Below, in pieces: positions 22,033 to 32,929 of a stretch of DNA of 64,000 nucleotides. The notes under the pieces are model-generated. The model did no database searches and was not told where the DNA came from. It saw only the letters and a program-made list of their open reading frames with translations. The stretch lies in the NCBI GenBank assembly GCA_003707065.3, contig PPXM03000003.1:1-64000 (forward strand). The letters run 5' to 3'. Both the position numbers and the translations under genes were made by a program. This DNA is from Trigonopsis variabilis. Lineage: Eukaryota; Ascomycota; Trigonopsidomycetes; Trigonopsidales; Trigonopsidaceae. The stretch's first letter is position 1; each line of letters begins with the position of its first letter.

Positions 22033-22672
22033 ATGGTCAGAAAACTAAAGTATCACGAGCAAAAGCTACTGAAGAAGGTGGATTTCCTTGAAGTAAGTCA
22101 TGAATTCAGGAGGATTAGATTTTGACCCATAGTGGAAACAAGATCAGGGGCATCGGGAAGCGCAAGTGATGAGGCAGTATCACTTGCAAAATCGTGAAGA
22201 TTACACCAAGTAAGTCCAAGAAGAAGGCAAGCAGAAAGAAGAAAGCTAACACTGTAGATATAATAAGTTAATAGGGAAAGTTAAACAACTGGCACACAAA
22301 CTATCAGAGCTGGAGCCGAACGATGAGTTCCGGATAAAGCATGAAAGCTTATTGTTAGAAAGACTATATAATATGGGTCTTATATCATCCAAATCAAAAA
22401 TGTCAGAGGTTGAGAACAACTTGACGGTGTCAGCTGTTTGTCGACGACGACTGCCTGTGGTCATGTCGAGGCTAAAGATGAGCGAAACCATTAGTGGTGC
22501 AGTGAAGTTGATTGAACAGGGTCATGTTCGGGTAGGACCCCAGGTGATAACGGACCCTGCTTTTTTAGTTACTAGAAATATGGAAGATTTCGTTACATGG
22601 TCAGACTTTTCTAAGATAAAACGAAAAGTCTTGGAATACAGAAATCAAATTGATGACTTTGACCTGCTATAA
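22033..22672 (+). CDS. IMP3: U3 snoRNP protein Imp3
   Basis: Three exons (22033-22092, 22133-22209, 22258-22672) give 183 residues, the same length as yeast Imp3. Introns are 40 and 48 nt; the second has a consensus GCTAAC branch site. The N-terminus [20 protein letters not shown] and the S4-like RNA-binding segment ([28 protein letters not shown]) are diagnostic, and the protein ends IDDFDLL. Imp3 bridges U3 snoRNA and the 5'ETS of pre-rRNA in the small-subunit processome. Only the third exon is long enough to be seen as an ORF. Confidence 0.96.
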
Positions 22673-23412
22673 TATATATCTAAATATTAAAACTCTCTGA
22701 TCTCTCATCAAGGCTCTGGCAAATTGGCTTTTTGTCCCACAGTTCGAAATAGCGGTAACTCTGTTCTGTTCGGACTGCATTCTTTCTGATCAGCCTCTTC
22801 ACTGCGACCACAGCCGTGTTGCTTGGTACCTTGTCATGGCATTCTAAAAAACCTAGAAAACCTGATTAACTCAATTGGTAGGGTACCCTTTTGTAGTGAA
22901 ATTTTTTTAGTTCAAGTCTAGAATCAGGCAATATATAATAATATACATATATAAGTACATATCATCTTGTGGACGCCTATGAATGAAGGCTCTCACTAGC
23001 AGGTTTCGTCTTAGCTTCATAGATAAACAGTCAATGCATTTTTGATTCATTGTATTCGTACTATCAGTTGGAGTACGTCCTCTTTTTTTCCCCCTGCCCC
23101 ACCAAAGGCGCTTGACGTAGACATTGCCGGTCACCGTCACAAATCTCTGTCGATCTTACACTTATGCCATAACCATCATACCATCACATTGAGGGGTTTC
23201 GTGGTCACTTTTTCTCTCGTCTTGCCTCCCACTTTGATTTGAACAAAGCTTAGCCAATTTAAAGGAACAACTTAGAATTCTGTTATTTTCCTACTTTTGT
23301 TGATCCCTTGATTTGTTTCTCACACTACTGTTGGTTTTGTGCTCTATTTTAGTACTAATTTCAGTCGGTCTACTCTATCACTTGCTTGGATAATAAGTCT
23401 TGGTTCTATAAT
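22673..23412. other. Intergenic with a mitochondrial-type tRNA-like sequence
   Basis: Apart from the tRNA-like element at 22861-22929 I see no gene. The right half is pyrimidine-rich and is probably the MGA2 promoter and leader. Confidence 0.5.
22861..22929 (+). tRNA. Degenerate mitochondrial-type tRNA-like sequence, probably a relic
   Basis: Acceptor halves CCTGATT and AATCAGG can pair. A D-arm (ACTC-AATTGGTA-GGGT) and a T-arm (TTTAG-TTCAAGT-CTAGA) are present, although the T-arm and the acceptor compete for one base. The anticodon stem hardly pairs and the loop contains TTTGTAG, compatible with a UGU (Thr) or GUA (Tyr) anticodon. There is no T-run terminator directly after it. The low-GC style resembles fungal mitochondrial tRNAs, so a nuclear copy of mitochondrial DNA is the likeliest source. 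It is unlikely to be functional. Confidence 0.4.
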
Positions 23413-26193
23413 ATGTCGCCCCTTGGCGATCACGATCAGGACTGGTCTGGAGCTTTGAAATCTTCTTTATTTGGATCATCCACTGATCCGACTTTAATGC
23501 CGCCCTTATTAGATTTCTCTTCAACGTCTTCACACTCTTCTCCAGATTACTCTCCGCAAGACGATCTGATGAGTGATTGCGAACGCCCTACTCAGTCTCA
23601 ACCTCGGAATGCCGATATGAATACGGAGATGTCAGAGTTTTTCGATTTCAATGGACCATTTGCACCGAAGATGGATCATGGTATCTTTGATTCCAATTTC
23701 CTTCAGTCAGCTGAAAAGTTTTCAGAGTTATCTGCCGTTGAATCCTCCTCTTCCTTAGGATCTACCAGTAATGCCATTCATGTCAACCAATCCCGTCCTG
23801 TCCCGTCAACTAAATCTAACTCTGTCGATGTCACCGAATCTTTTGATCCTTCCCCTTGGACAGAGGAGTCCTCTTTACCTTATCGGATTACTGTTTCTGG
23901 TATGCCATCAAAATCGAGGGTTGAGACTCAGATCAAATTACGCCTTTCAATCTATCCTAACCTGCCTCAGACTAGGTTGCATCTTCCCCCTCATACAATA
24001 GCGAAACCAAAATTACAGCTCAAAGAACAATTCATACCAAGTCCCGATACAGCCGAACTAGAAACTAATATAGTATGTGCCTGTGACCTATCGCGACGAG
24101 TCGGGATATGTGCCGGTTGCATCAATAGAGAACGCAAAAGGGCTTCGCGGAAGAAGGTTCGGATGCCTTCAGAAGATGCTCACTGGAATGACGACGCTGC
24201 TCATAAAGTAGTTATTTTTAACTGCCCTGAAGTGGTAGAACTAGCCGATAATTCTGGGTCGAAGGAAATCGATCTTCCAATGCGAATTGCTTGCTACTGT
24301 CGACATCATTACGAAAAGGTTGGTTTTCGTGTCTTCTTCTGTCTCCGTGATCACAATGGTCAACCCTTAGCCAGAGTCGCTACCGCGCCTATCATGATCA
24401 CGGATGATCATAAGGCTGTATCAGGTTTTCGTCGTCAGACCGAACCGTTCGGTCCAAATACTGATGACATATCAGATTATGGTGCGAAAAAACGCAAAAC
24501 CGAAGAGTTCAATGGGTCCATTAGTGAAGCTAGCACTGATGGGATTGTTGACAGCCCCAATATAAAGCGAGAAGATCTTTACGATGTTAGAGGTTCTTTG
24601 GAAGTGAGTCAACGATCCAAAAGTGCAGAGAATGTAGCGCTTGGCAGATTTGCTGGGCTTGCTTGCCCCAGAGAATTAGGAATGACTCCTATCAATAAAA
24701 ACTGGTCCATGAATGCTCAACCTTCTCCTGCAGTTCAGAAAATTATTCCTGGCCAAGGATCAGTTCGCGGTGGAATTGAAGTGACTCTTCTAGGAAGTGG
24801 ATTTTTTCCGGGCTTAATTGTCAAATTTGGCGAGAACGTTGCTCTCGCTTCAAATTGTTGGAGTGAAAACACCATAGTTGCACATCTTCCTCCTGCTAAA
24901 GTCCCCGGACCCGTGATTGTGTCATTCAAAGATGTTCAAATGGAAGGTACTCAAGTGTTTTCTTACGTTGATGATACTGATCGTCAACTACTCGAACTTG
25001 CTCTGAAAGTAGTGGGTTTAAAAATGAATGGACGCTTAGAAGATGCCAGGAACATCGCCATGCGAATTGTGGGGAGCCCTAACTCGGGAATGCTGAGCAA
25101 TGGATTAGCTGAAGAGAAATCTAATATGGGCCTTGCTGAATTGGAGACACTTGTATTGAATTGTTTGGATTGCGTTGATCGATGTGACACGCAGTATCCA
25201 ACGAATCTTCATTTGGCTACCTCTGAAGGACAGACTATGTTACATTTGGCAGCAAGTCTTGGATTAGAGCGTCTTATCTCTGCCCTTGTATCTCGCGATG
25301 TAAATCTGGATGCCATCGATAAGTCTCGATTTACTCCTCTCCATTTTGCTGCCTTTAAAGGAGAACGTGGTGCTGTTGATAGGCTACTTCGCAGTCGGGC
25401 TGATCCCTTCTGTCGGACCCATGGTGGTCTAACTACTATGGACCTTGCTAATGAATCTTTATTTGATCTCCTATCTCATTCTACCCGGAGACATAAGCCT
25501 CTTAGCTCTAGAAATTCATCTGCTTCATTTAGGATGAAGACACGATCATCTGCAAAGGTTGATTTAAGACGGGCCTCGCGACGAGGGTCCGTTATGTCTA
25601 CAAGTTCATCTCTTTGGTCGGGAAATACTGACGATGAATGGAGTGAAGATGATGAAGATCGCACTGCCGAAACTCGGAACCGAAGGGAAAGTAGTCGGTC
25701 TCGTCAAGGCAAGAAAGGACGACACGTCCGCATCGGAGACTATTTCGAGTCTCTGCGACGGAATGCTACTCATAAGATGCAGCGTTTGCCAGCCTGGGAA
25801 TTCCGAGGAAATATGAACGAGATGATTGCAGCATTCAATGGGTTTTTTGCTGGGCGAGAGCGACTAGGAGAAAAGCGATCCGAGATTTTGCCACCAGCAT
25901 ACGATGATATTTTTCCGACAGAAGAAAATAAGGGAGAAGCTAAACAGTTGAGCGAAGAGGAGGTCTTGAGAGCATGGGAAGAGAGACGTAAGAGGCTCAG
26001 TAATGACAAGATGTTGTTTTTATTTTGGTTACCGCTCTTTTTCTGTCTTGTCTTATGTCTAATTGCGTGGTTTATTCCTGTGGCCACGTGGTGGGAGACA
26101 TATACCACGATCCGGCGGAAGGCCGTTATCTATGCCAAGACATATCTTAGCCGACAGAGTCGTCTGCGGGACATACGGGTGATGGAGCTTTGA
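23413..26193 (+). CDS. MGA2: ER-membrane-tethered transcription regulator of the Mga2/Spt23 family
   Basis: A single exon of 926 residues from the first ATG (an upstream TTG in frame is not used). Order: an acidic Ser-rich N-terminal activation-like region, a conserved N-terminal domain (PYRITVSGMPSKSRVETQIK onward) with Cys-rich CACDLSRRVGICAGCINRERKR, an IPT/TIG domain at about residues 438-517 (IPGQGSVRGGIEVTLLGSGF), two ankyrin repeats at about 596-676 (GQTMLHLAASLGLERL, RFTPLHFAAFKGERGAVDRL), and one C-terminal membrane segment at about 868-892. In yeast the precursor senses lipid packing in the ER, is ubiquitinated by Rsp5, clipped by the proteasome, and the freed part activates OLE1. 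Same family and architecture here; the regulation is inferred. Confidence 0.88.
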   Translation: MSPLGDHDQDWSGALKSSLFGSSTDPTLMPPLLDFSSTSSHSSPDYSPQDDLMSDCERPTQSQPRNADMNTEMSEFFDFNGPFAPKMDHGIFDSNFLQSAEKFSELSAVESSSSLGSTSNAIHVNQSRPVPSTKSNSVDVTESFDPSPWTEESSLPYRITVSGMPSKSRVETQIKLRLSIYPNLPQTRLHLPPHTIAKPKLQLKEQFIPSPDTAELETNIVCACDLSRRVGICAGCINRERKRASRKKVRMPSEDAHWNDDAAHKVVIFNCPEVVELADNSGSKEIDLPMRIACYCRHHYEKVGFRVFFCLRDHNGQPLARVATAPIMITDDHKAVSGFRRQTEPFGPNTDDISDYGAKKRKTEEFNGSISEASTDGIVDSPNIKREDLYDVRGSLEVSQRSKSAENVALGRFAGLACPRELGMTPINKNWSMNAQPSPAVQKIIPGQGSVRGGIEVTLLGSGFFPGLIVKFGENVALASNCWSENTIVAHLPPAKVPGPVIVSFKDVQMEGTQVFSYVDDTDRQLLELALKVVGLKMNGRLEDARNIAMRIVGSPNSGMLSNGLAEEKSNMGLAELETLVLNCLDCVDRCDTQYPTNLHLATSEGQTMLHLAASLGLERLISALVSRDVNLDAIDKSRFTPLHFAAFKGERGAVDRLLRSRADPFCRTHGGLTTMDLANESLFDLLSHSTRRHKPLSSRNSSASFRMKTRSSAKVDLRRASRRGSVMSTSSSLWSGNTDDEWSEDDEDRTAETRNRRESSRSRQGKKGRHVRIGDYFESLRRNATHKMQRLPAWEFRGNMNEMIAAFNGFFAGRERLGEKRSEILPPAYDDIFPTEENKGEAKQLSEEEVLRAWEERRKRLSNDKMLFLFWLPLFFCLVLCLIAWFIPVATWWETYTTIRRKAVIYAKTYLSRQSRLRDIRVMEL

Positions 26194-26554
26194 AATGTGT
26201 TTAGATAATTTAAGGTGTTTGGGAGATTGATAAGACTAGGTGATAAACGTAGTAGTTTTACTTTGGTTGCTTCGCGAGGAGGGGGAATAAGTGCACACAA
26301 GAGGAAGACTAAAGAGGAAGACTAGGGAGGGAGCGTGTTAGAGTGAGAGAATGGGCATGAATGGTAGTTTAGGGAGGTTCGAAAGATGGCTCCCTCTTAC
26401 AGCATATCTGAGAACAGAGTTTAAACCGGAATGTGGGGTTCCCTGTTCTTTGAGATGCTCAAATCCAAGGAAGGACATGGGGTGTTACATTGTAACATAA
26501 TGGTGATAATATCTATTTTCTCCCTCTTCATGATCGAGCGAGACCCAGGAAAGA
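26194..26554. other. Intergenic between MGA2 and BOR1
   Basis: Purine-rich around 26270-26340, with GAGGAAGACTA present twice. No gene seen. Confidence 0.5.
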
Positions 26555-28405
26555 ATGAAATGGCCAGAGAGGATAAAGAAACAAATAAAGAAAAGTCGAA
26601 TAGGTCAAGGGATAATATCAGATATTCGACGGAAGACCAGGTATTACCCAAGTGATTGGCTAGATGCTTGGGATTACAGAATAATTCCTGCAACTATATA
26701 TATCTATTTTGCGAATATATTACCAGCATTAGCATTTGGATATGATATGTATCATAAGCTAGACCGGACTTACGGGGTTAATGAAGTCTTACTCTCATCA
26801 GCATTAGGAGCGATTGTGTTTTCGATCTTCGCCGGTCAGCCGTTATGTATAGTTGGAGTCACAGGTCCCATAAGCATATTTACCCATGTTGTATATGAAA
26901 TAGTTGAGGGCCACGGAATTCCTTACCTTCCGTTCATGTGCTGGATTTGTCTGTGGTCTATGGTCATGCATATTATCATAGCAATATTTAACGGGGTTGT
27001 CTTGCTGAAATATATTACACGATATTCTTGTGATATTTTCGGGTTCTATACGGCTGCAATTTATATTCAAAAAGGTGTGCAAGTTATAGTTGCGCAATTT
27101 GGGGAACGAGATGATAGTAATGGGCTAATAGGGGTTGGAGTGGCCCTGGCTTTCACGATATTTGGACTGTTATGTCATACCATTGGATCGAATAGTCCAT
27201 TATTCAATAAATATGTTAGACGTTTTCTCAGTGACTATGGAACACCTCTGTGTGTGGTATTTTTCTGTGGATATATCCATTTTGGAAAATATCAGGAGAT
27301 TGACTTTTTGCGGTTACCAGTCACTAAAGCTTTTTTTCCAACTTTAGATCGCAGTTGGCTTGTGAAATTTTGGAAGATTGATGTCGGGTATGTGTTCTTG
27401 GCTATTCCATTTGCAATCTTATTAACAATCTTATTTTATTTCGATCATAATGTTTCTTCATTAATATGCCAGTCGTCTGAATATCCTTTAAGTAAGCCGG
27501 GAGCTTTCCATTGGGATTTTTTCATTCTAGGTATCACAACCGGAGTGGCTGGTATTTTGGGTCTACCCCCTCCTAATGGCTTAATACCTCAGGCACCTTT
27601 CCACACTGAAGCATTAGTAGTCAGTGAGGAGGTCGTGGATGAGGACGGTGATAGTGACGACCAATCATGTCAAGGTGAATTAATCAAAAGCCGACGGTAC
27701 TCTTTGGATTCAGTCCAACAAATGTTACGCCAACGTTCGATTAGAAGCAACGATAATTTCATTGAAGTGGATTTTTCTCAACTAAAGCCGTCATCAACAC
27801 ACCCTAGCGTGTTCTCTCCTCCCCATCAGCCTACCGGCGAGAAAGTCGCATGGTCTAGATCGAATAGGCATTTAACGGAAGCTTCCAACAAACCTAAGAA
27901 ATACAAGACAGTTAAAGTAAGAGTGGTGGAGCAACGGGCAAGTAATTTGATCCAAGGACTGATGACCATAGGGACAATGTCAGGACCACTACTGGTCGTT
28001 CTTCATCAAGTTCCTCAGTGTATTTTGGCGGGACTATTCTGGGTCATGGGTATCCAATCTTTCCATGCAAATGGGATAGTGAATCTGCTTTGGTATCTAT
28101 GCAAAGAGAAATCTTTGACTAAGCCGGATGATCCATACCGACAAGTTAACTTAAGAAACTTATACATTTTTGTCTCACTAGAACTTGCCTGCTTTGGTGG
28201 AACATTTGCTATCACTCAGACTATTGCTGCTGTGGGATTTCCTGGTATCTTGCTGCTTTTTGCCGGCTTTGCTTTACTTTTTCCTAGGTTCTTTTCTCCT
28301 AAAGAAATGGCCATTTTAGATGGTCCAGCGGCATCAGAAATGACTATGAGTACAATCTATATTAGAAACACGGACGCTGAAGTAGAGGAGGTCGATATTA
28401 TATGA
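26555..28405 (+). CDS. BOR1: Boron/anion efflux transporter of the SLC4 family
   Basis: An intronless 616-residue multi-pass membrane protein. SLC4/Bor1 signatures are DWLDAWDYRIIPATIYIYF, ANILPALAFGYDM, the loop FAGQPLCIVGVTGPISIFTH, DHNVSSL and LGLPPPNGLIPQAP. A cytosolic acidic/Ser-rich loop (about residues 355-445) interrupts the last membrane bundle, as in yeast Bor1 (576 aa). It exports borate across the plasma membrane in yeast and has a reported vacuolar role. The gene overlaps no other and follows MGA2 in the same direction; no functional link is implied. Confidence 0.92.
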   Translation: MKWPERIKKQIKKSRIGQGIISDIRRKTRYYPSDWLDAWDYRIIPATIYIYFANILPALAFGYDMYHKLDRTYGVNEVLLSSALGAIVFSIFAGQPLCIVGVTGPISIFTHVVYEIVEGHGIPYLPFMCWICLWSMVMHIIIAIFNGVVLLKYITRYSCDIFGFYTAAIYIQKGVQVIVAQFGERDDSNGLIGVGVALAFTIFGLLCHTIGSNSPLFNKYVRRFLSDYGTPLCVVFFCGYIHFGKYQEIDFLRLPVTKAFFPTLDRSWLVKFWKIDVGYVFLAIPFAILLTILFYFDHNVSSLICQSSEYPLSKPGAFHWDFFILGITTGVAGILGLPPPNGLIPQAPFHTEALVVSEEVVDEDGDSDDQSCQGELIKSRRYSLDSVQQMLRQRSIRSNDNFIEVDFSQLKPSSTHPSVFSPPHQPTGEKVAWSRSNRHLTEASNKPKKYKTVKVRVVEQRASNLIQGLMTIGTMSGPLLVVLHQVPQCILAGLFWVMGIQSFHANGIVNLLWYLCKEKSLTKPDDPYRQVNLRNLYIFVSLELACFGGTFAITQTIAAVGFPGILLLFAGFALLFPRFFSPKEMAILDGPAASEMTMSTIYIRNTDAEVEEVDII

Positions 28406-28600
28406 ACAACTGTTTACTACATATAGGACCTGAAACAATAACAGCCCCTTGTTGTAGAAGAGTGATAAATATTTCGATTGTACTTACTATTCGATACTTG
28501 TATGTATGATAGAGAATGAAGTTGGATCTTAGTTGCACTTTTCTCCACATAGAATCCCGGGTCTTTTGCTACTCAGCTTAAAAAGGCCTGCGTTTAAAAT

Positions 28601-31265
28601 ATGAGCACTAATAGCACTTCATTAGTGAGTCTGCCTAATTACACTGACCCCAACTTCTTTTTTGAAGCTGCTAACGAGGTGATGCTTCATGGGCGGATGC
28701 TGAGTACTTTGATCACAACCATTTGAGCGGAAGCTTGTCCGTATCTTATCGCCAGTCCTTTCTGGAATGAAGTGACACGATTGATATGCATGCAACGGTG
28801 ATTTCTATTTGTATATATTTCTGACATACAGCTTGATCTTTTTGATCATGACAATTTGTTCAGACAAGTGCGTGTTGGATTTACGGGCATTCAAGGGCAG
28901 GAGCTGATGGAAATCATCTGCAAGAAGTTGGCTGTGACTAAAACTAGCGATAATAATGAATGGAGCTTCGGTGAGTATTTTTCAATCAGGAGTTGGAGGA
29001 ACTCATTCTATGGCGGGACTACTCTGGACGTCGAGAACTTCACTGACTGACATGCTAGAAATGTTCGAGTATGAGCCGCTCGAAGTCTTCATCATGAAAT
29101 TATCGGAAAATGACATATATTCGACCAAAAGGCCCCATGGAATCATCAACTGCTTTAGCCGGGCGCTTCATGAAATGGATGACCATGAGCCCGAATACTC
29201 TGATTCGAAATATCATGGTTTCAAGGCTTTGTATACCAGTGTATTGTCATCAAATCTTTCTCCACGGAAAGAGTCCGGCTTCAAGACTAAACTCGTTAAA
29301 GATAAAGTATACCAACGCGCGACCGATGAAACTTTGTCTGTAAGTGCCACGTCACCGTTTATTCGCTCAGTTTCTCTAAATATCCCTATCTGTCCTGCAG
29401 AATTACGTATATTGGCTCGAATGAATCAAAATCTGCCTAAAAATCAAAAGGTGGACTCGTTTTTAGTATCCCCGGCTCATTGTGTTGAGTTCTTACTGAA
29501 TTTTGTCTATTTCTTAACTGGTCATGATAGTTCAAAATCCATCAGTCAGTGTCGATGCTTGACCGCGGCGAATCATAACTCGAACGCTCGGTCATCATCC
29601 TCTACTAGAATTAAATGTCAATTCACTGATCTTGTTCGCTCATCTGATATCTGTATCTCTTCCAATATAACGACTACTGGTTCTCGAGTCAGCCCTAGTC
29701 CTCCGGCTTTGCTGCCTCCGGTCGTTCTAGTCAAGTCCGATAAATTCTTGCCAACTGACGAGTTCCTGCAGGCCATACTCATCTCTATTCAAGATTCTTC
29801 GCGAGCTTCGATCACTGCATATCCCAGGATACAGAAAAATCTGCCGGCAGTCATGTCTTATGACCTCTTTTGGCTTTTTTTATCCGTCTTACCGCTCTGC
29901 TGTTCTCCTCTTCCCCTTCTCAAATCTCTCATGTTACCACTGACTTCACCTTCTTCTTCTTCTCTTATGAATTATCCCGTCTTTGATGCTCTTGCTATGT
30001 GGTCCCGGAACTATCTCTCTGACTTTGCTGATTCTTCGTTGAGAACCTTCGTGAAGGAACAATCTGTCTATCTTACACTGGACGTTTCTTGCTTTCTCGT
30101 CAACATTCTTTCTACGTCTCATCCTCCTTCAAGAGTCGAATCTTATCCTTCACAGACTTACACCACTTATGCTTTCCTAAATTCTCAGGCTGAATATAAT
30201 GTCTACCTGTATAACACGCTCACGTATGAGCTTGCTATCGAGCTATTTAGAATCCAATTGAAACTATTCTCTGGCGTTACCACCCCTAGATCCCTGGTTG
30301 AATACTTACTATACTTGTCTGCCGCTTCAGTTCCTTTTACTGCTGCTACTCGGGCAGTTCTTTCCTGGGTAACTTTCAGTGATTACCTCACCAGCTGGAC
30401 TCGCACGATCGTGCTCTCTCAGACTAAAGTCAAGCATCGTATCCAGTTTTTTGCCAAATTAGTTGAATTAGCATGTGTCTCTGAAGGACTCAAAGACTAT
30501 TGCTCTGCTTTAGCCATCTGCACCGGCTTAGATCTAGACTCCTTCATACCACGCGAAGCTAAGGACATATTGTGGAAACCTTCCCTTCCTAGCCTCCAAG
30601 AGATTCTGAAGTCATCCAAACAGCGCCTTGTTTCTCTACAAGAGCGTCTTTCAAGGAAATTTAATATTTACAATGATTTGTTACCTTCTAGTTCTTTCTG
30701 GCATGTACCTCCTATTAAACTTATTTTGGAAAGAATGTCTGCTTTGTTCTCTTCAGATCCTTTTATGTCTCACCAATATATAAACTGGGGCAGAATCGAG
30801 TCCTTGGCTTATCTGGCTTGTTTTGTTACGTCGAATCTAGATTTTCTACAACGACAAAATAGCCACTCGATCGACGGTTTTGTGCAGTCTCATATTCGTC
30901 ACTTCATGAATCTCTCGCCGGAGCTCTTTCGCCATCCTTCTGAATCCCAATCTAACTCGAGTGTGATCTACAATGCAGTCTGGCATTCTGGGGTAATGGA
31001 TTCTGAATCATACTACCGTCTCCATGGCGTCGTCCCAGTGCGGACTGATTCAGCAGATATGAGCCCAGCAGAGCCTAAGGATGCCCTTACCCTTTCTCTG
31101 CCTCCTGGCTTATTTAGTCAAGCGACGTGGCTAGAGATACCCATTAATTCTGATGTGTCCACTGTAGAAAGTACCGTGGAAAGTACTGTGCAATCTTCCG
31201 CCAAAAAGCCATCATCATCGACCGAAATTTCTCGCAGAACACTGCGCAGGTGGAAAATCAAATAA
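28601..31265 (+). CDS. Ras-type guanine nucleotide exchange factor-like protein (CDC25 homology)
   Basis: The gene appears to start at the ATG at 28601 and has several 5' exons whose junctions are uncertain. A clear one joins FG to EMFEYEPLEVF by an 88-nt intron (28971-29058). From 29059 a single long exon runs to 31265. Its C-terminal half (about 30200-30860) has the layout of a RasGEF catalytic domain: YELAIELFRIQLKLF, then SDYLTSWTRTIVLS, HRIQFFAKLVELACVSEG, DYCSALAICTGL and WHVPPIKLILERMSAL. The match is divergent, so it may be an Lte1/Bud5-like factor or a catalytically degenerate one. The tail includes a short VEST repeat. Upstream segments (FRQVRVGFTGIQGQELMEII) may be DEP-like. The substrate GTPase is unknown. 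Confidence 0.55.
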
Positions 31266-31420
31266 TGTATGTACAGGAAGGCTTATCATAACTTGGAAAG
31301 TTTAGTCTACGATCAATGTAGTTTATATAAGTCCAAAGAATGTATATACCTTCCGTCTATTCACTGTATCTTAGTCGTAATTGGGTCATTAACAGCTTTA
31401 TCATCTAACGAGCGCAGGTC

Positions 31421-32929
31421 TTACTGGATCCAGTCACTGAGGTGCGGAGAGATCGCAATATCAAAATGGTTTCTAGGGGCTTCGAAAGTCGAGCGTGGGC
31501 TCTCTAGCGACAATTTAGGGCTCATCGTAGACACTTTAGGACTCCAGGCCTCACTTCCAATAGATGTCGACGGGGAGAGAATCGTCATTCCAGGGGGAGA
31601 AGAACGTTTTCCTTCGTGCTCTGATTCTTCACTGCTTCCGGGAGATACGGTTCGATTAAGATGTCCAATAGGACCATAGTTCGGTCTAGCCAATGGCTGA
31701 ACTGTAAGATTTGACGATTGTGATTGGCTTTGGCAAAGAACAAGCGCACCCACCGAGACAGGGCTAGTATTTATAGCGCACATCCAAATTCTTGTCTTGT
31801 AGACTCGGAACAAATCCTTCACCAGATCCCTGAAATCAATACGGTGTTGAGCGGTGTAGAAAAAGGTCAGCTTCCGGCGATCCCACTGATATTCTGCGTT
31901 TCGGACTTGCATTTGTAACCCTCGTTCTTGAATCTTGAGCATACAAAGTTTAGTCGCTTTCTCTTCGTCAGCTTGTTTGGAAAAGAGTTGCTGAATCTCT
32001 GTTGGTTGAGCGAAGCGCAGGATCTGCTTTGGTTGGAGAATCGAGGTCAGGGAAATTTCGATTTTACTCAAGCCGGAATTCTGTTGCAGGGCCACTTGCT
32101 GCTCGTGGTGTTGCAGAACCTTGAGTTTCCTAGCATCATCGGCACTGACGCGGCTCAAAACCACTCTACCAAGATCTTTGCCTCTATCGGCGTCGACGAT
32201 CACCAAATCACCCGGTGAGATGACCAAGCCCGAGCCATCAGCAATATAGAAGACATCCAAACGACCCCCTTTGAATTCAATTAGGCAAAGATTTTGGTTT
32301 TTAGGATAAGGCAAGAGATCCAGTCCGATTAGCTCAATTTTAGCACAAGTATTTGGAGACAGGATTGAGTTCCGAGAAGGACCGTCATGAATAGGGTGAG
32401 CATTGAAGTAATTTTCCACAGAAACAGCCAACGAATGAAGGTAAGAGGAGTCCTCTGTGGAACGAGAAGGTGAAGAGAAGGACGTTGAACGCTGTTTAGT
32501 ATTTGAAGTGCCCGAAGATAGATCTGATAGAGGATTGACTCCCAGCGCGGAGTGACGCCTTGTATCGATACTGTGAGCCCAATTCGACGAAGCTGCGATT
32601 TCAAGCTGGTGAGCTGTTTGCTGGGCCACAGACATTTCATCAACAGAGTCAATTCTAGGAAGGTAAGATAGAGAAGCATTTAAACAAGACCGATGTGGGA
32701 AAATATTCGATCGCGAAGAATCAATTTGATTGGGAGTTCCCATGGTCGCCGAGTTTAAGACACTGGGAGGAGACGATGACTGAGGAGCATACAATGATGA
32801 AGGCAACGACGAGACCGGTGAAAGTAAAGAGAAGGAGGAGAAGTCGTCAATAAGAGAAGACTGGTTCAGAGAATCGGTGAAAGATGCCCGTCGTTGTTTG
32901 GACGGCTCACGAAAAGGCGAAAAGTCCAT
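31421..32929 (-). CDS. PSP1 C-terminal-domain protein
   Basis: A single exon of 502 residues. The first 200 residues are low-complexity and Ser/Asn-rich. The PSP1 C-terminal domain lies at about residues 215-310: FKGGRLDVFYIADGSGL, SPGDLVIVDADRGKDLGRVV, and further on QVRNAEYQWDRRKLTFFY, RIDFRDLVKDLFRVYKTRIW. Yeast Psp1 was found as a suppressor of DNA polymerase mutants; related fungal proteins associate with mRNA granules, and bacterial relatives (RicT/YaaT) act in RNA processing. The function here is therefore not fixed. It converges on the RasGEF-like gene (156 bp between stops) and diverges from RPS10 across a 1.6 kb gap. Confidence 0.85.
   Translation of the reverse strand: MDFSPFREPSKQRRASFTDSLNQSSLIDDFSSFSLLSPVSSLPSSLYAPQSSSPPSVLNSATMGTPNQIDSSRSNIFPHRSCLNASLSYLPRIDSVDEMSVAQQTAHQLEIAASSNWAHSIDTRRHSALGVNPLSDLSSGTSNTKQRSTSFSSPSRSTEDSSYLHSLAVSVENYFNAHPIHDGPSRNSILSPNTCAKIELIGLDLLPYPKNQNLCLIEFKGGRLDVFYIADGSGLVISPGDLVIVDADRGKDLGRVVLSRVSADDARKLKVLQHHEQQVALQQNSGLSKIEISLTSILQPKQILRFAQPTEIQQLFSKQADEEKATKLCMLKIQERGLQMQVRNAEYQWDRRKLTFFYTAQHRIDFRDLVKDLFRVYKTRIWMCAINTSPVSVGALVLCQSQSQSSNLTVQPLARPNYGPIGHLNRTVSPGSSEESEHEGKRSSPPGMTILSPSTSIGSEAWSPKVSTMSPKLSLESPRSTFEAPRNHFDIAISPHLSDWIQ

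Noticed and set aside
28971-28989. A 19-nt intron in the RasGEF-like gene that would also keep frame
   Set aside because: An 88-nt intron from the same donor to 29058 has a proper CTGAC branch site and keeps frame, so the extreme length is not needed.
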